Positions 25,879 to 33,008 of a DNA stretch of 64,000 bases are shown here, piece by piece. Position 1 is the stretch's first letter. The number at the start of each line of letters is the position of its first letter. The notes under the pieces are model-generated. The model made no database searches, was not told the origin of the DNA, and saw only the letters and a list, made by a program, of their open reading frames with translations. The stretch lies in contig NZ_JAJFEQ010000004.1 of assembly GCF_020707265.1 (NCBI RefSeq), forward strand, positions 434,001-498,000, written 5' to 3'. This stretch comes from Massilia sp. IC2-477. Lineage in GTDB: Bacteria > Pseudomonadota > Gammaproteobacteria > Burkholderiales > Burkholderiaceae_D. A program made the position numbers and the translations under genes.

Positions 25879-27402
25879 TTAACCAATCCGCACCGGAATG
25901 AAGATTCTGTCATTCCCGCGCTGGATCAGCAAGGCCACCGACTTGCTGGCCTTGGCCACCACGTCGCGGACCTGGTCGGGCGAGTTCACCACCCGGCCGT
26001 TGACTGACACGAGCACGTCGCCCGGTTCGACGCCGGCGATCGCCGCGGCGCCTTGTACATCCTCGATCACCAGGCCCGATGCGATGCCGCTCTGGCGGCG
26101 CTCGATCGGTTCCAGCGGACGCAGGGCCAGGCCCAGCTTGGCGCTGTTGTCCGGCGCTTGCGCCAGCTCTTCCTGCGGCGCGCGCTTGGCCTTCGCGTTG
26201 GCGTCGCCCAGGGTCGCATCGACACGCACCAGCTTGCCGTCGCGCCAGACGTCGAGCGCCACGCGCTCACCCGGCTTCGACATCGAGATGTTGCTCGACA
26301 GGTCGATCGAAGACACGATCGGCTGGCCGTTGATACGGCGGATGATGTCGCCCGACTTCAGGCCGGCGCGCTCGGCCGGGCTGCCGCGCTCGACGCTCTC
26401 GACCAGCGCGCCTTCCGGCGAATCGAGGCGGAAGGCATCGGCAAAGGCCTGGCCGACTTCGCGCACGCCGACGCCCAGCTTGGCGTGCTGCACCTTGCCG
26501 GTAGCGACGATCTGGTCCTTGATCTTGACCGCGACGTCGATCGGGATCGCAAACGACAGGCCCTGGTAGCCGCCGGTCTGGCTGTAGATCTGCGAGTTGA
26601 TGCCCACCACTTCGCCGCGTGTGTTGAACAGCGGCCCGCCCGAGTTGCCCGGGTTGACCGCGACGTCGGTCTGGATGAAGGGCACCTGGTTGTCCTGCAG
26701 CGAACGGCCGGTGGCGCTCACCACGCCGGCGGTGACGGTGCTTTCCAGGCCATAGGGCGAACCGATGGCCAGCACCCACTCGCCCACCAGCAGCGAACGC
26801 GATTTACCGACCGGTACCGTCGGCAGGTTCTTGCCGTCGATCTTCAGCACGGCCACGTCGGTCTTCGGGTCCGAGCCCAGGACCTTGGCGCGGAATTCGC
26901 GGCGGTCCTGCAGCTTGACGGTGACTTCGTCGGCGCCCTGCACGACGTGGGCGTTGGTCAGGATGACGCCGTCCGGGCTTACGATGAAGCCCGATCCGGC
27001 GCCGAAAACGGGAGCCGGCGCTTCCCGGCCGCCGCCGTAGCGGGGGTCCTGGAACTGCCGGAAGAATTCATAGAGCGGGTGTCCCGGCGGGATCTGCGGC
27101 GTGTTGCCGCGGTTCGCGGTCTTCATGCCACCGACTACGCGGATGTTCACCACCGCCTTGCCGTTCTGCGAGGCGATGCGGGTGAAGTCGGGCAGGGTCA
27201 CGCTGCCGGCGGGTGCGGCGGCCGGTGTGACGGCAGCAGGCGCAGGTGCCGCCTGCACGGGGGCCGGGGCGGCCGTTTCGGCGGCCACGTTGTTATGGTT
27301 GACGGCAAGCGCACCGACCGCTCCGCCGATGACGCCCGCGGCACACAGGGCCAGCGTGAGGCGTTTGGCAGTGATGGCAGTGACGGCACCTTCGTTACGC
27401 AT
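25879..27402 (-). CDS. degQ: DegQ/DegP-type periplasmic serine protease
   Basis: A 507-residue HtrA protease. An N-terminal signal or anchor helix (LTLALCAAGVIGGAVGALAV) is followed by an Ala/Pro linker, the trypsin-like domain with His (about 153, TNAHVVQGADEV), Asp (about 183, KTDVAVLKI) and Ser (about 252, NPGNSGGPLF), and two PDZ domains (GDIIRRINGQPIVSS and GDVLVSVNGRVV). It degrades or refolds damaged envelope proteins. AGGAG lies eight bases before the ATG. It is followed on the same strand by the QseB/PmrA-like regulator and kinase, and its promoter carries two boxes of the type that regulator binds. Confidence 0.93.
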   Translation of the reverse strand: MRNEGAVTAITAKRLTLALCAAGVIGGAVGALAVNHNNVAAETAAPAPVQAAPAPAAVTPAAAPAGSVTLPDFTRIASQNGKAVVNIRVVGGMKTANRGNTPQIPPGHPLYEFFRQFQDPRYGGGREAPAPVFGAGSGFIVSPDGVILTNAHVVQGADEVTVKLQDRREFRAKVLGSDPKTDVAVLKIDGKNLPTVPVGKSRSLLVGEWVLAIGSPYGLESTVTAGVVSATGRSLQDNQVPFIQTDVAVNPGNSGGPLFNTRGEVVGINSQIYSQTGGYQGLSFAIPIDVAVKIKDQIVATGKVQHAKLGVGVREVGQAFADAFRLDSPEGALVESVERGSPAERAGLKSGDIIRRINGQPIVSSIDLSSNISMSKPGERVALDVWRDGKLVRVDATLGDANAKAKRAPQEELAQAPDNSAKLGLALRPLEPIERRQSGIASGLVIEDVQGAAAIAGVEPGDVLVSVNGRVVNSPDQVRDVVAKASKSVALLIQRGNDRIFIPVRIG

Positions 27403-27473
27403 GTATGTGCTCCTGATGGAAAATGGTTGACCGATGATGTTGTCTATCGATGGGTGTAGTGTCCCAAAGCTGG

Positions 27474-27522
27474 CTTAGACAATGCTTAAGCTGGCAACTT
27501 TCACCCTTACATCACTCTTAAG
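27474..27522. promoter_or_regulatory. Two QseB/PmrA-type boxes before degQ
   Basis: Two 17-bp elements, CTTAGA-N5-CTTAAG and CTTACA-N5-CTTAAG, start 32 bases apart (three helical turns), 72 to 120 bases upstream of degQ. Direct half-sites with 11-base period are what QseB/PmrA regulators bind, and such a regulator is coded in this cluster. Confidence 0.65.
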
Positions 27523-27535
27523 ATGCACTGTCGTT

Positions 27536-27670
27536 CGTAGGGTGGGCGGGGTAGTGCAGGCCAGTGGCCGGCACTACGAACGCCCACGCGTTCAAATCAC
27601 CTTGGCAGGTACGCGTCGTAGTACGCGCACGAACGTTGAACGCGTGGGCGGCATAGCCGCCCACCCTACG
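27536..27670. repeat. GTAGGGTGGGC-type intergenic repeat, copy 1
   Basis: The ends CGTAGGGTGGGCGG and CCGCCCACCCTACG are exact inverted repeats. Inside is a second exact pair, CGCCCACGCGTTCAA and TTGAACGCGTGGGCG. The element lies between degQ and ibpA and has no coding potential. It shares ends with copies at 51.1 and 61.8 kb. Confidence 0.85.
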
Positions 27671-27690
27671 GAAACCCTGAGCACATCGTC

Positions 27691-27717
27691 AAAAAGGGCG
27701 CCCCGTGGGACGCCCTC
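27691..27717 (-). terminator. Intrinsic terminator of ibpA
   Basis: Read leftward, GGGCG-T-CCC-ACG-GGG-CGCCC forms a stem with one bulged base, followed by five T residues. It is 48 bases past the ibpA stop. Confidence 0.85.
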
Positions 27718-27764
27718 TTTCAAGCTACTACTCTGTACTGCGGGCGTTCGTCCCTTGCTTGGAC

Positions 27765-28223
27765 TTACGCTGCTTCGCGCTGTTCCAGCGCCTGGACGTT
27801 GCCGGTATTGCCGTTAGCGTCACCAATGGTGATCTTGCGCGGCTTGAAGGCTTCCGGCACTTCGCGCACCAGTTCGATGGTCAGCATGCCGTTGTCGAAG
27901 GACGCGGCGGTGACCTTCACGTGGTTCGCCAGCTGGAAGCGCTGTTCGAAGTCGCGAGCGGCGATACCGCGGTGCAGGAAGGTGCGCTGGGTCTCGTCCT
28001 TCTGCTTGCGGCCGGTGACGTGCAGGGTGTCACGCTCGGTCACGATCTCGATCTCGTCGCGGGTGAAGCCGGCTAGGGCCATCACGATGCGGTAGTTGTC
28101 TTCGCTCACCAGTTCGATGTTGTACGGAGGGTAGCTCGGCTCGCCACGCTGCTCGAGCAGGCTGGCCAGGCGATCGAAACCGATGGCGGAACGGTACAGG
28201 GGAGTCAGGTCGAAAGTACGCAT
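27765..28223 (-). CDS. ibpA: Small heat-shock protein, IbpA family
   Basis: A 152-residue alpha-crystallin (Hsp20) protein of the IbpA/B branch: MRTFDLTPLYRSAIGFDRL and YPPYNIELVSEDNYRIVMAL at the N-terminal side, the crystallin core with ALAGFTRDEIEI and FLHRGIAARDFEQRFQLAN, and an IxI-like tail (KITIG). It binds unfolding proteins in the cytoplasm until DnaK takes over. The gene is preceded by a heat-shock sigma-32-type promoter and a leader of about 65 bases with a hairpin, and it ends in an intrinsic terminator, so it is monocistronic. Confidence 0.93.
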   Translation of the reverse strand: MRTFDLTPLYRSAIGFDRLASLLEQRGEPSYPPYNIELVSEDNYRIVMALAGFTRDEIEIVTERDTLHVTGRKQKDETQRTFLHRGIAARDFEQRFQLANHVKVTAASFDNGMLTIELVREVPEAFKPRKITIGDANGNTGNVQALEQREAA

Positions 28224-28288
28224 GATAAATATCCTTTTAAGTTAAGCGATAAGTTGCCGGACCTCATCGTGAGCATCCGGTGAGTCCA

Positions 28289-28317
28289 ATCTAGTGCCAC
28301 CCTAATGCACTTTCAAG
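28289..28317 (-). promoter_or_regulatory. RpoH (sigma-32) promoter of ibpA
   Basis: Read leftward, an exact CTTGAAA -35 box is followed after 14 bases by CACTAGAT, a partial match to CCCCATNT. The predicted start gives a leader of roughly 60 bases containing a CCGGA/TCCGG hairpin before an AAAAGGA ribosome site. A thermometer role of the leader is possible but not shown. Confidence 0.65.
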
Positions 28318-28436
28318 ACATACGAAATATGGATTTTTAGTACGTTTTTCAAATATTATTTGCATATGCATGAGGGATTGAAACATTGCTAGCGTGCTAA
28401 ACTCGACCGGTTTTTACTCTTCCGGAGCGACCAAAC

Positions 28437-29126
28437 ATGAAGACCATCGGCCTGATCGGCGGCATGAGCTGGGAGTCGACCGTCCCCTACTACCGCAGCA
28501 TCAACGAGACCGTGCGCGAGCTGCGCGGCGGCCTGCATTCGGCAAAACTGGTGCTGGTGAGCGTGGACTTCGACGAGGTCGAGCGCCTGCAGCGCGCCGG
28601 CGACTGGGACCGGGCCGGGCTTCTCCTGGCCGACTGCGCGCGCAGTCTTGAAAGCGCTGGCGCCGACTTCATCGTCCTGTGCACCAACACCATGCACAAG
28701 GTGGCGGCTGCGATCGAAGCGGCTGCCGGCATCCCGCTGTTTTACATCGCCGATCCCACCGCGGAAGCGATCCGCGCCCAGGGCCTGCGCAGAATCGGAC
28801 TGCTCGGCACGCGCTTCACGATGGAGCAGGATTTCTACCGCGCGCGCCTCCAGCAGCACGGCCTCGAGGTGCTGGTGCCGGAAGAAGCGGGTCGCGCGCT
28901 GGTGCACCGCGTGATCTACGAGGAGCTTTGCCAGGGCAAGGTGCTCGATGCTTCGCGGGATGCCTACCGCGTCGTCATCCAGGAGCTGGTGGACGCGGGC
29001 GCCGAAGCCGTCATCCTCGGCTGCACCGAGATCGCTCTGCTGGTCGGTCCCGCCGACAGCCCGGTGCCGGTGTTCGACACCACCGCACTGCACGCGCGCA
29101 AGGCCGCCGAATTTGCGCTAAGGTGA
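28437..29126 (+). CDS. Aspartate/glutamate racemase family protein
   Basis: A 229-residue enzyme of the cofactor-independent Asp/Glu racemase family (YgeA/RacD branch). The opening KTIGLIGGMSWESTVPYY is diagnostic. The two catalytic Cys are present: Cys82 in IVLCTNTMHK and about Cys195 in ILGCTEIALL. It interconverts L- and D-amino acids, probably broad-range, in the cytoplasm. GGAG precedes the ATG. It is followed after 28 bases by a metallophosphoesterase on the same strand and may share its transcript. The 213 bases between this gene and ibpA are AT-rich and hold the ibpA promoter. Confidence 0.9.
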   Translation: MKTIGLIGGMSWESTVPYYRSINETVRELRGGLHSAKLVLVSVDFDEVERLQRAGDWDRAGLLLADCARSLESAGADFIVLCTNTMHKVAAAIEAAAGIPLFYIADPTAEAIRAQGLRRIGLLGTRFTMEQDFYRARLQQHGLEVLVPEEAGRALVHRVIYEELCQGKVLDASRDAYRVVIQELVDAGAEAVILGCTEIALLVGPADSPVPVFDTTALHARKAAEFALR

Positions 29127-29154
29127 GGCCCCCGAGCCACGCCCCTATGCTTCC

Positions 29155-30264
29155 ATGTTTTCGATCGTCCTGAATATCGTCGGTACCCTGTTCCATCTGT
29201 ACGTCGCGGCCCGCCTGTACTCGCTCGATGCGGTGCGCACCCACATCCCGCGGCGCGCCTGGTGGATCGGCGCCTTCCTGGTCTGGCTGCTGTATTTCGT
29301 CGGCGTGCGCGTCGGCGACGAAGCGCTCGACTGGCGCTGGTGGCCGGGGCAGTTCGCCCTGACCTGGCTCGGGATTACCTTCGTGATGTCGCTGTGCCTC
29401 CTGGCAGCGGACCTGGCGAGCGGCTTCGGGTTCTGGTGGCGCGCGCATACGCAGAAGCTGCGCGCGATCGGCGCGATCGCCGGCGTGCTGCTGGCGGCCT
29501 TCGCCCTGTTCCAGGGCATGCGCGCACCTAGCATCGTCGAGCAGGAAGTGGTGATGAAGGACCTGCCGCGCGCGCTGGACGGCACCGTGATCGTGGCCGT
29601 CAGCGACATCCACCTCGGCGCCCAGCGCCGCTCGGAATGGCTGGCTGCGCGGGTTGCGCAGATCAATGCCCTGCAGCCCGCGGCAGTCCTGCTGCTGGGC
29701 GACCAGGTCGAGGACAATCCGGTGGGAGAGCCCCAGCTGGCGCCGACCCTGCGCGGCCTGCGTGCTCCTTTAGGCGTGTGGGCGGTGACAGGCAACCACG
29801 AGTTCTACGGCGACGTCGAGACCACCGTGTCCGAATTCCAGCAAGGCGGCGTGCGCTGGCTGCGCGACCGCCAGGTGGAACTGGCGCCGGGCCTGGTGCT
29901 GGCGGGGATCGAGGACATCGGCCGCACGATGCGCAATGAAGGCGACTACACGGGCGGCCTGGCGCGCACCATCCCGACGCGCACCGATACCGCGACCATC
30001 CTGATGTCGCACATCCCCGCTCCCGACATCATCCAGGAAGCGCGCGAACGCGGCGTCGACCTGATGCTGTCCGGGCATACCCACGGCGGCCAGATCTGGC
30101 CCTTCAGCTATGCAGTGCAGCAGCGCTTCGCCAGGTATGCGGGCGCCTACGACGTCGAGGGCATGCTGCTGTACGTGACGCGCGGCGCCGGCAGCTGGGG
30201 CCCGCGCATGCGCCTGTGGAAGCCGGGCGAGATCATCCGCCTGACCTTGCGCACGCCCGCTTGA
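29155..30264 (+). CDS. Membrane-bound metallophosphoesterase
   Basis: A 369-residue protein with four hydrophobic helices in the first 125 residues, then a calcineurin-like phosphoesterase domain: VAVSDIHLGAQ, LLLGDQVEDN, VTGNHEFYG and the C-terminal LSGHTHGGQIWPF. This matches the YaeI/YkuE-type enzymes, some of which cleave lipid A-type or UDP-sugar diphosphate bonds; the substrate here is unknown. The D-x-H, G-D, G-N-H-E and G-H-x-H metal residues are all present. It probably lies in a transcript with the racemase gene. Confidence 0.9.
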   Translation: MFSIVLNIVGTLFHLYVAARLYSLDAVRTHIPRRAWWIGAFLVWLLYFVGVRVGDEALDWRWWPGQFALTWLGITFVMSLCLLAADLASGFGFWWRAHTQKLRAIGAIAGVLLAAFALFQGMRAPSIVEQEVVMKDLPRALDGTVIVAVSDIHLGAQRRSEWLAARVAQINALQPAAVLLLGDQVEDNPVGEPQLAPTLRGLRAPLGVWAVTGNHEFYGDVETTVSEFQQGGVRWLRDRQVELAPGLVLAGIEDIGRTMRNEGDYTGGLARTIPTRTDTATILMSHIPAPDIIQEARERGVDLMLSGHTHGGQIWPFSYAVQQRFARYAGAYDVEGMLLYVTRGAGSWGPRMRLWKPGEIIRLTLRTPA

Positions 30265-30294
30265 AGCGGCCGCGCCTTGTGGCCCGGCACCCGC

Positions 30295-30313
30295 ATGTCA
30301 TATACTGCGACAT
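30295..30313. promoter_or_regulatory. Operator over the promoter of the first tetR gene
   Basis: The sequence ATGTCATATACTGCGACAT is a dyad (ATGTC-N9-GACAT) that contains the -10 box TATACT and ends 21 bases before the tetR ATG. The same dyad, with the same first eight bases ATGTCATA, lies over the promoter of the cupin gene. Confidence 0.75.
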
Positions 30314-30334
30314 CGAGTCACAACCAATGCCAGC

Positions 30335-30910
30335 ATGAAAACACTCAGCGAGAAGCGCCAGGACATGACGCGCGGCCTCATCCTCGACGCCGCCTTCGAA
30401 CTGCTGCGCGAGGGCGCCGTCAGCGAACTGACCGTGCGCGCCGTCGCCCAGCATGCGGTGATCTCGGAACGCACGGTGTTTCGCTATTTTCCGTCGCGCG
30501 AGGCCCTGCTCGACGCGGTCGCTGCCTGGCTGCTCGAGCGGATGGCGATTCCGGCTGTCCCGGAATCGCGCGATGGCCTGCTGGGCGCGCCGCGCCTGCT
30601 GTACCAGGCGTTCGAAGACCGCGCCGACACGACGCGCGCGGCGCTCCATCCCGAATTGATCGGCCGGATCCGCGCCCTGCAGGCCAATGGCCGCTGGGAG
30701 GCCGTGTCGCGCCTGCTGGCCGCGATCGCCCCGAAGGCCGGCGCGGCTGAGCAGCGTATCGCGGCGGCGAACATCTGCTACCACCTGACGGCAAGCTCGT
30801 GGAATTACTACCGCAGCGCCTTCGGCTTCGAGCTGGAGGAATGCATTGCCTGCGCGGAAGCGGCGGTGCGCCAGGCGCTGGACGGTATTGGCGGCGTCAA
30901 GCGCAAATAA
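30335..30910 (+). CDS. TetR-family transcriptional regulator
   Basis: A 191-residue repressor. The N-terminal helix-turn-helix (ILDAAFELLREGAVSELTV, QHAVISERTVFRYF) is canonical TetR; the C-terminal ligand domain (about 70-191) is variable and gives no ligand. An operator covering its own -10 box implies autorepression, and a matching site before the cupin gene implies that it also controls that gene. The two genes are convergent, so they share the regulator but not a promoter. Confidence 0.9.
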   Translation: MKTLSEKRQDMTRGLILDAAFELLREGAVSELTVRAVAQHAVISERTVFRYFPSREALLDAVAAWLLERMAIPAVPESRDGLLGAPRLLYQAFEDRADTTRAALHPELIGRIRALQANGRWEAVSRLLAAIAPKAGAAEQRIAAANICYHLTASSWNYYRSAFGFELEECIACAEAAVRQALDGIGGVKRK

Positions 30911-30922
30911 ACGGGGGCTGGA

Positions 30923-31096
30923 TTATGAGAGTAATAGCCTGCCGACCCAGGCCAGGTTGATTATCCAGGGCGCCAGCGCCAACAAGGGAAATAACAGCGG
31001 CAATTCAGCCCCGATGAATTCCGGATCGGGGTTTCTGTTTATTTCCGTGAATATGTCCGGAAACTGCTCGGGCAATATCATCATTATTCCAGGCAT
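30923..31096 (-). CDS. Small hydrophobic protein after the cupin gene
   Basis: A 57-residue frame, MPGIMMILPEQFPDIFTEIN then a hydrophobic helix (PLLFPLLALAPWIINLAWVG). It starts eight bases after the cupin stop on the same strand, so it may be coupled to it. No ribosome site of its own is seen and the local base composition is lower in GC than its neighbours. It could be a real one-helix membrane protein or chance. No family recognised. Confidence 0.4.
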   Translation of the reverse strand: MPGIMMILPEQFPDIFTEINRNPDPEFIGAELPLLFPLLALAPWIINLAWVGRLLLS

Positions 31097-31104
31097 TAAA
31101 CCGA

Positions 31105-31554
31105 TCAGCCCGGCGGGGAGAAACGGACCTGGTGACGCTCGCCGATCGCCAGCATCTTGTCCAGGTCGGCAGGCATGTTCCTGACATGCGCATCGACTTC
31201 CCGGAAGAAGGTTTCGGCATGGGCCGGCGCATCGAAAATGATCACCCGCGCCGGGGTGTCGGACTGTCCTTCGAAGGCGTGTTCGGTGTCCGCCGGGGCG
31301 TACAGGAAGTCGCCCGCCCGCATCAGGTGACGCTCGCCGCCGACGAGGAAACCGACTTCGCCGCTGATGACGTAATAGGCTTCGCCCCAGGGGTGGGAAT
31401 GGGGCGGCGCGCCCGAACCCTTGGGCAGGGTGACTTCCATCAAAGACCATTGATTGCCCGTCTGGGCTGCCGTGCACAGGAAACGCGTTTGCGTGCCGAG
31501 GATGCACAGGGCATTGCCCTCGCCTTGCCGCGTGATGACCGCTTGATTCGACAT
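31105..31554 (-). CDS. Cupin-domain protein
   Basis: A 149-residue single-domain cupin. Motif 1 is GSGAPPHSHPWGEAYYVISGE and motif 2 DFLYAPADTEHAFEG, which supply His and Glu metal ligands. Such proteins may be dioxygenases, isomerases or sensors; nothing allows a choice. The start MSNQAVIT is set by GGAGG at the right spacing. Upstream is a TTGACA -35 box and a dyad identical in its arms to the operator of the convergent tetR gene, so it is probably repressed by that TetR. Confidence 0.85.
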   Translation of the reverse strand: MSNQAVITRQGEGNALCILGTQTRFLCTAAQTGNQWSLMEVTLPKGSGAPPHSHPWGEAYYVISGEVGFLVGGERHLMRAGDFLYAPADTEHAFEGQSDTPARVIIFDAPAHAETFFREVDAHVRNMPADLDKMLAIGERHQVRFSPPG

Positions 31555-31570
31555 CTCTTCCTCCATCATG

Positions 31571-31591
31571 AATGTCACACACTATGACATT
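31571..31591. promoter_or_regulatory. Operator over the promoter of the cupin gene
   Basis: AATGTCA-N7-TGACATT is a perfect dyad; read leftward it begins ATGTCATAG, matching the tetR operator. It overlaps the -10 region of a leftward promoter whose -35 box is TTGACA at 31604-31609. Confidence 0.75.
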
Positions 31592-31793
31592 GTGACGCGC
31601 ACACTGTCAACACAAAAATACAGGCATTGTCGCGAATGCGACGGCAGCTCTCTCCTTTGGAATGGGCCCTACAAATCAGGGACAATTTATCGACAGTTTA
31701 GGAAAGAAATGCGGCGATCGAATCCCTAGCATGTTTACGCGATTGAATTAATCAAGCTCATCCGCATAAACTCTATTTTGCAAAGGGAATACC

Positions 31794-33005
31794 ATGAAAC
31801 AAACCGGATTCATTCTTATCGGCGCCGCATTCTGCGCCACCCTCGCCGCCTGCGGTGGCGGCAGTGACAGTCCGGCCATGCCGGACCGCCTGGCCGGCAA
31901 CGGCATCGCCGTCGGCGAGCCGAACGGCGGCGCCCCAGTCGTCTCCGAGTTCATCAAGCTGGCCCAGGACGCGAGCTGCGCCACCACGCGCAACAATCTG
32001 TTCGTCGTCGACGGCAAATATGTGCTGTGGGACCGTGCCGGCGAGTGCGCCGACAATGCCGCCGCTCTCAAGCTGATGGGACCGACGCCGGGCGCCGTGC
32101 TGTGCGAAGCGGCGGACGGCATCGCCGGGCCGCGCAGCAGCTGCAGCGACGACAAGCTCCTGCCGCTGTTCGACACCATGCGCAAGAACGTCGACAAGCC
32201 CGACCTCGGCCTGGGCAGCAGCCACCGCGTCGACTACGTTCCTTTCCTGCCGAAGCCCGACACCTCGCTCTCGTTCACGCCGCTGGTGGAAGACAGCTAT
32301 TCGAAGATCGCGCAGCCGCGCCAGGTCGTGGTGCGCGACGCCGCCGCCTGGGCCGCGCTCTGGGCCGAGCATGGCCAGGCGCGCCCGCTGCCGGAAGTCG
32401 ACTTCAGCCAGCACATGCTGGTCGGCGTCTTCGCCGGCAATACGGCCGATGCGTGCACGACGAGCTTCGTCGCCCACATCGTCTCGCGCGGCGGCAAGCT
32501 GGTGGTCGAATACGTGGAGCGTGACACCAGCCAGGTGGAGGCCTGCGCCCAGGTGGTCGGCCAGCCGATGCAGATCGTGCAGCTCGCACGCGTCGATGCG
32601 CCGGTAGAGTTCAGCAAGGTGACGATCGAGCGCCTGGCCTTCCGCACCCTCGACCAGCGTGCCTACTCCCGCATCGCCACGCCGCGCAAGCTGGTGGTGC
32701 GCGATGGCGCGACCTGGGCCGCGCTGTGGGCGGAACACGCCGGCGCCACCGTCGTGCCGGACGTCGACTTCGACAGCAAGATGGTGATCGGGGTCTTCCT
32801 GGGATCGCGGCCCAGCGGCTGCTACGGCACCAGCATCGAACGCCTGACCCTGACCGGCGACAAGCTGATGGTCGTGCACGTCGACACCGAGCCCGGCCCC
32901 GGCGTCGCCTGCACCCAGGCCTTCACCTCGGCGGCCCACCTGGTCGTGGTCGACCGCAGCGAGCGTGCGGTCAGCTTCGAAGCCCTGGTGCGCACGCTCA
33001 AGTAG
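31794..33005 (+). CDS. Lipoprotein with two PrcB-like domains
   Basis: A 403-residue lipoprotein. The signal peptide ends in the lipobox LAAC (Cys near residue 20), then an unassigned domain of about 130 residues with several Cys. Two homologous domains follow: the first near PRQVVVRDAAAWAALWAEHG and the second near PRKLVVRDGATWAALWAEHA, each followed by VDF and (V/I)GVF, which fits the PrcB C-terminal domain. Tandem duplication of this domain is unusual. PrcB partners a protease in Treponema, but no protease lies here. Function unknown. Confidence 0.7.
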   Translation: MKQTGFILIGAAFCATLAACGGGSDSPAMPDRLAGNGIAVGEPNGGAPVVSEFIKLAQDASCATTRNNLFVVDGKYVLWDRAGECADNAAALKLMGPTPGAVLCEAADGIAGPRSSCSDDKLLPLFDTMRKNVDKPDLGLGSSHRVDYVPFLPKPDTSLSFTPLVEDSYSKIAQPRQVVVRDAAAWAALWAEHGQARPLPEVDFSQHMLVGVFAGNTADACTTSFVAHIVSRGGKLVVEYVERDTSQVEACAQVVGQPMQIVQLARVDAPVEFSKVTIERLAFRTLDQRAYSRIATPRKLVVRDGATWAALWAEHAGATVVPDVDFDSKMVIGVFLGSRPSGCYGTSIERLTLTGDKLMVVHVDTEPGPGVACTQAFTSAAHLVVVDRSERAVSFEALVRTLK

Positions 33006-33008
33006 GCG

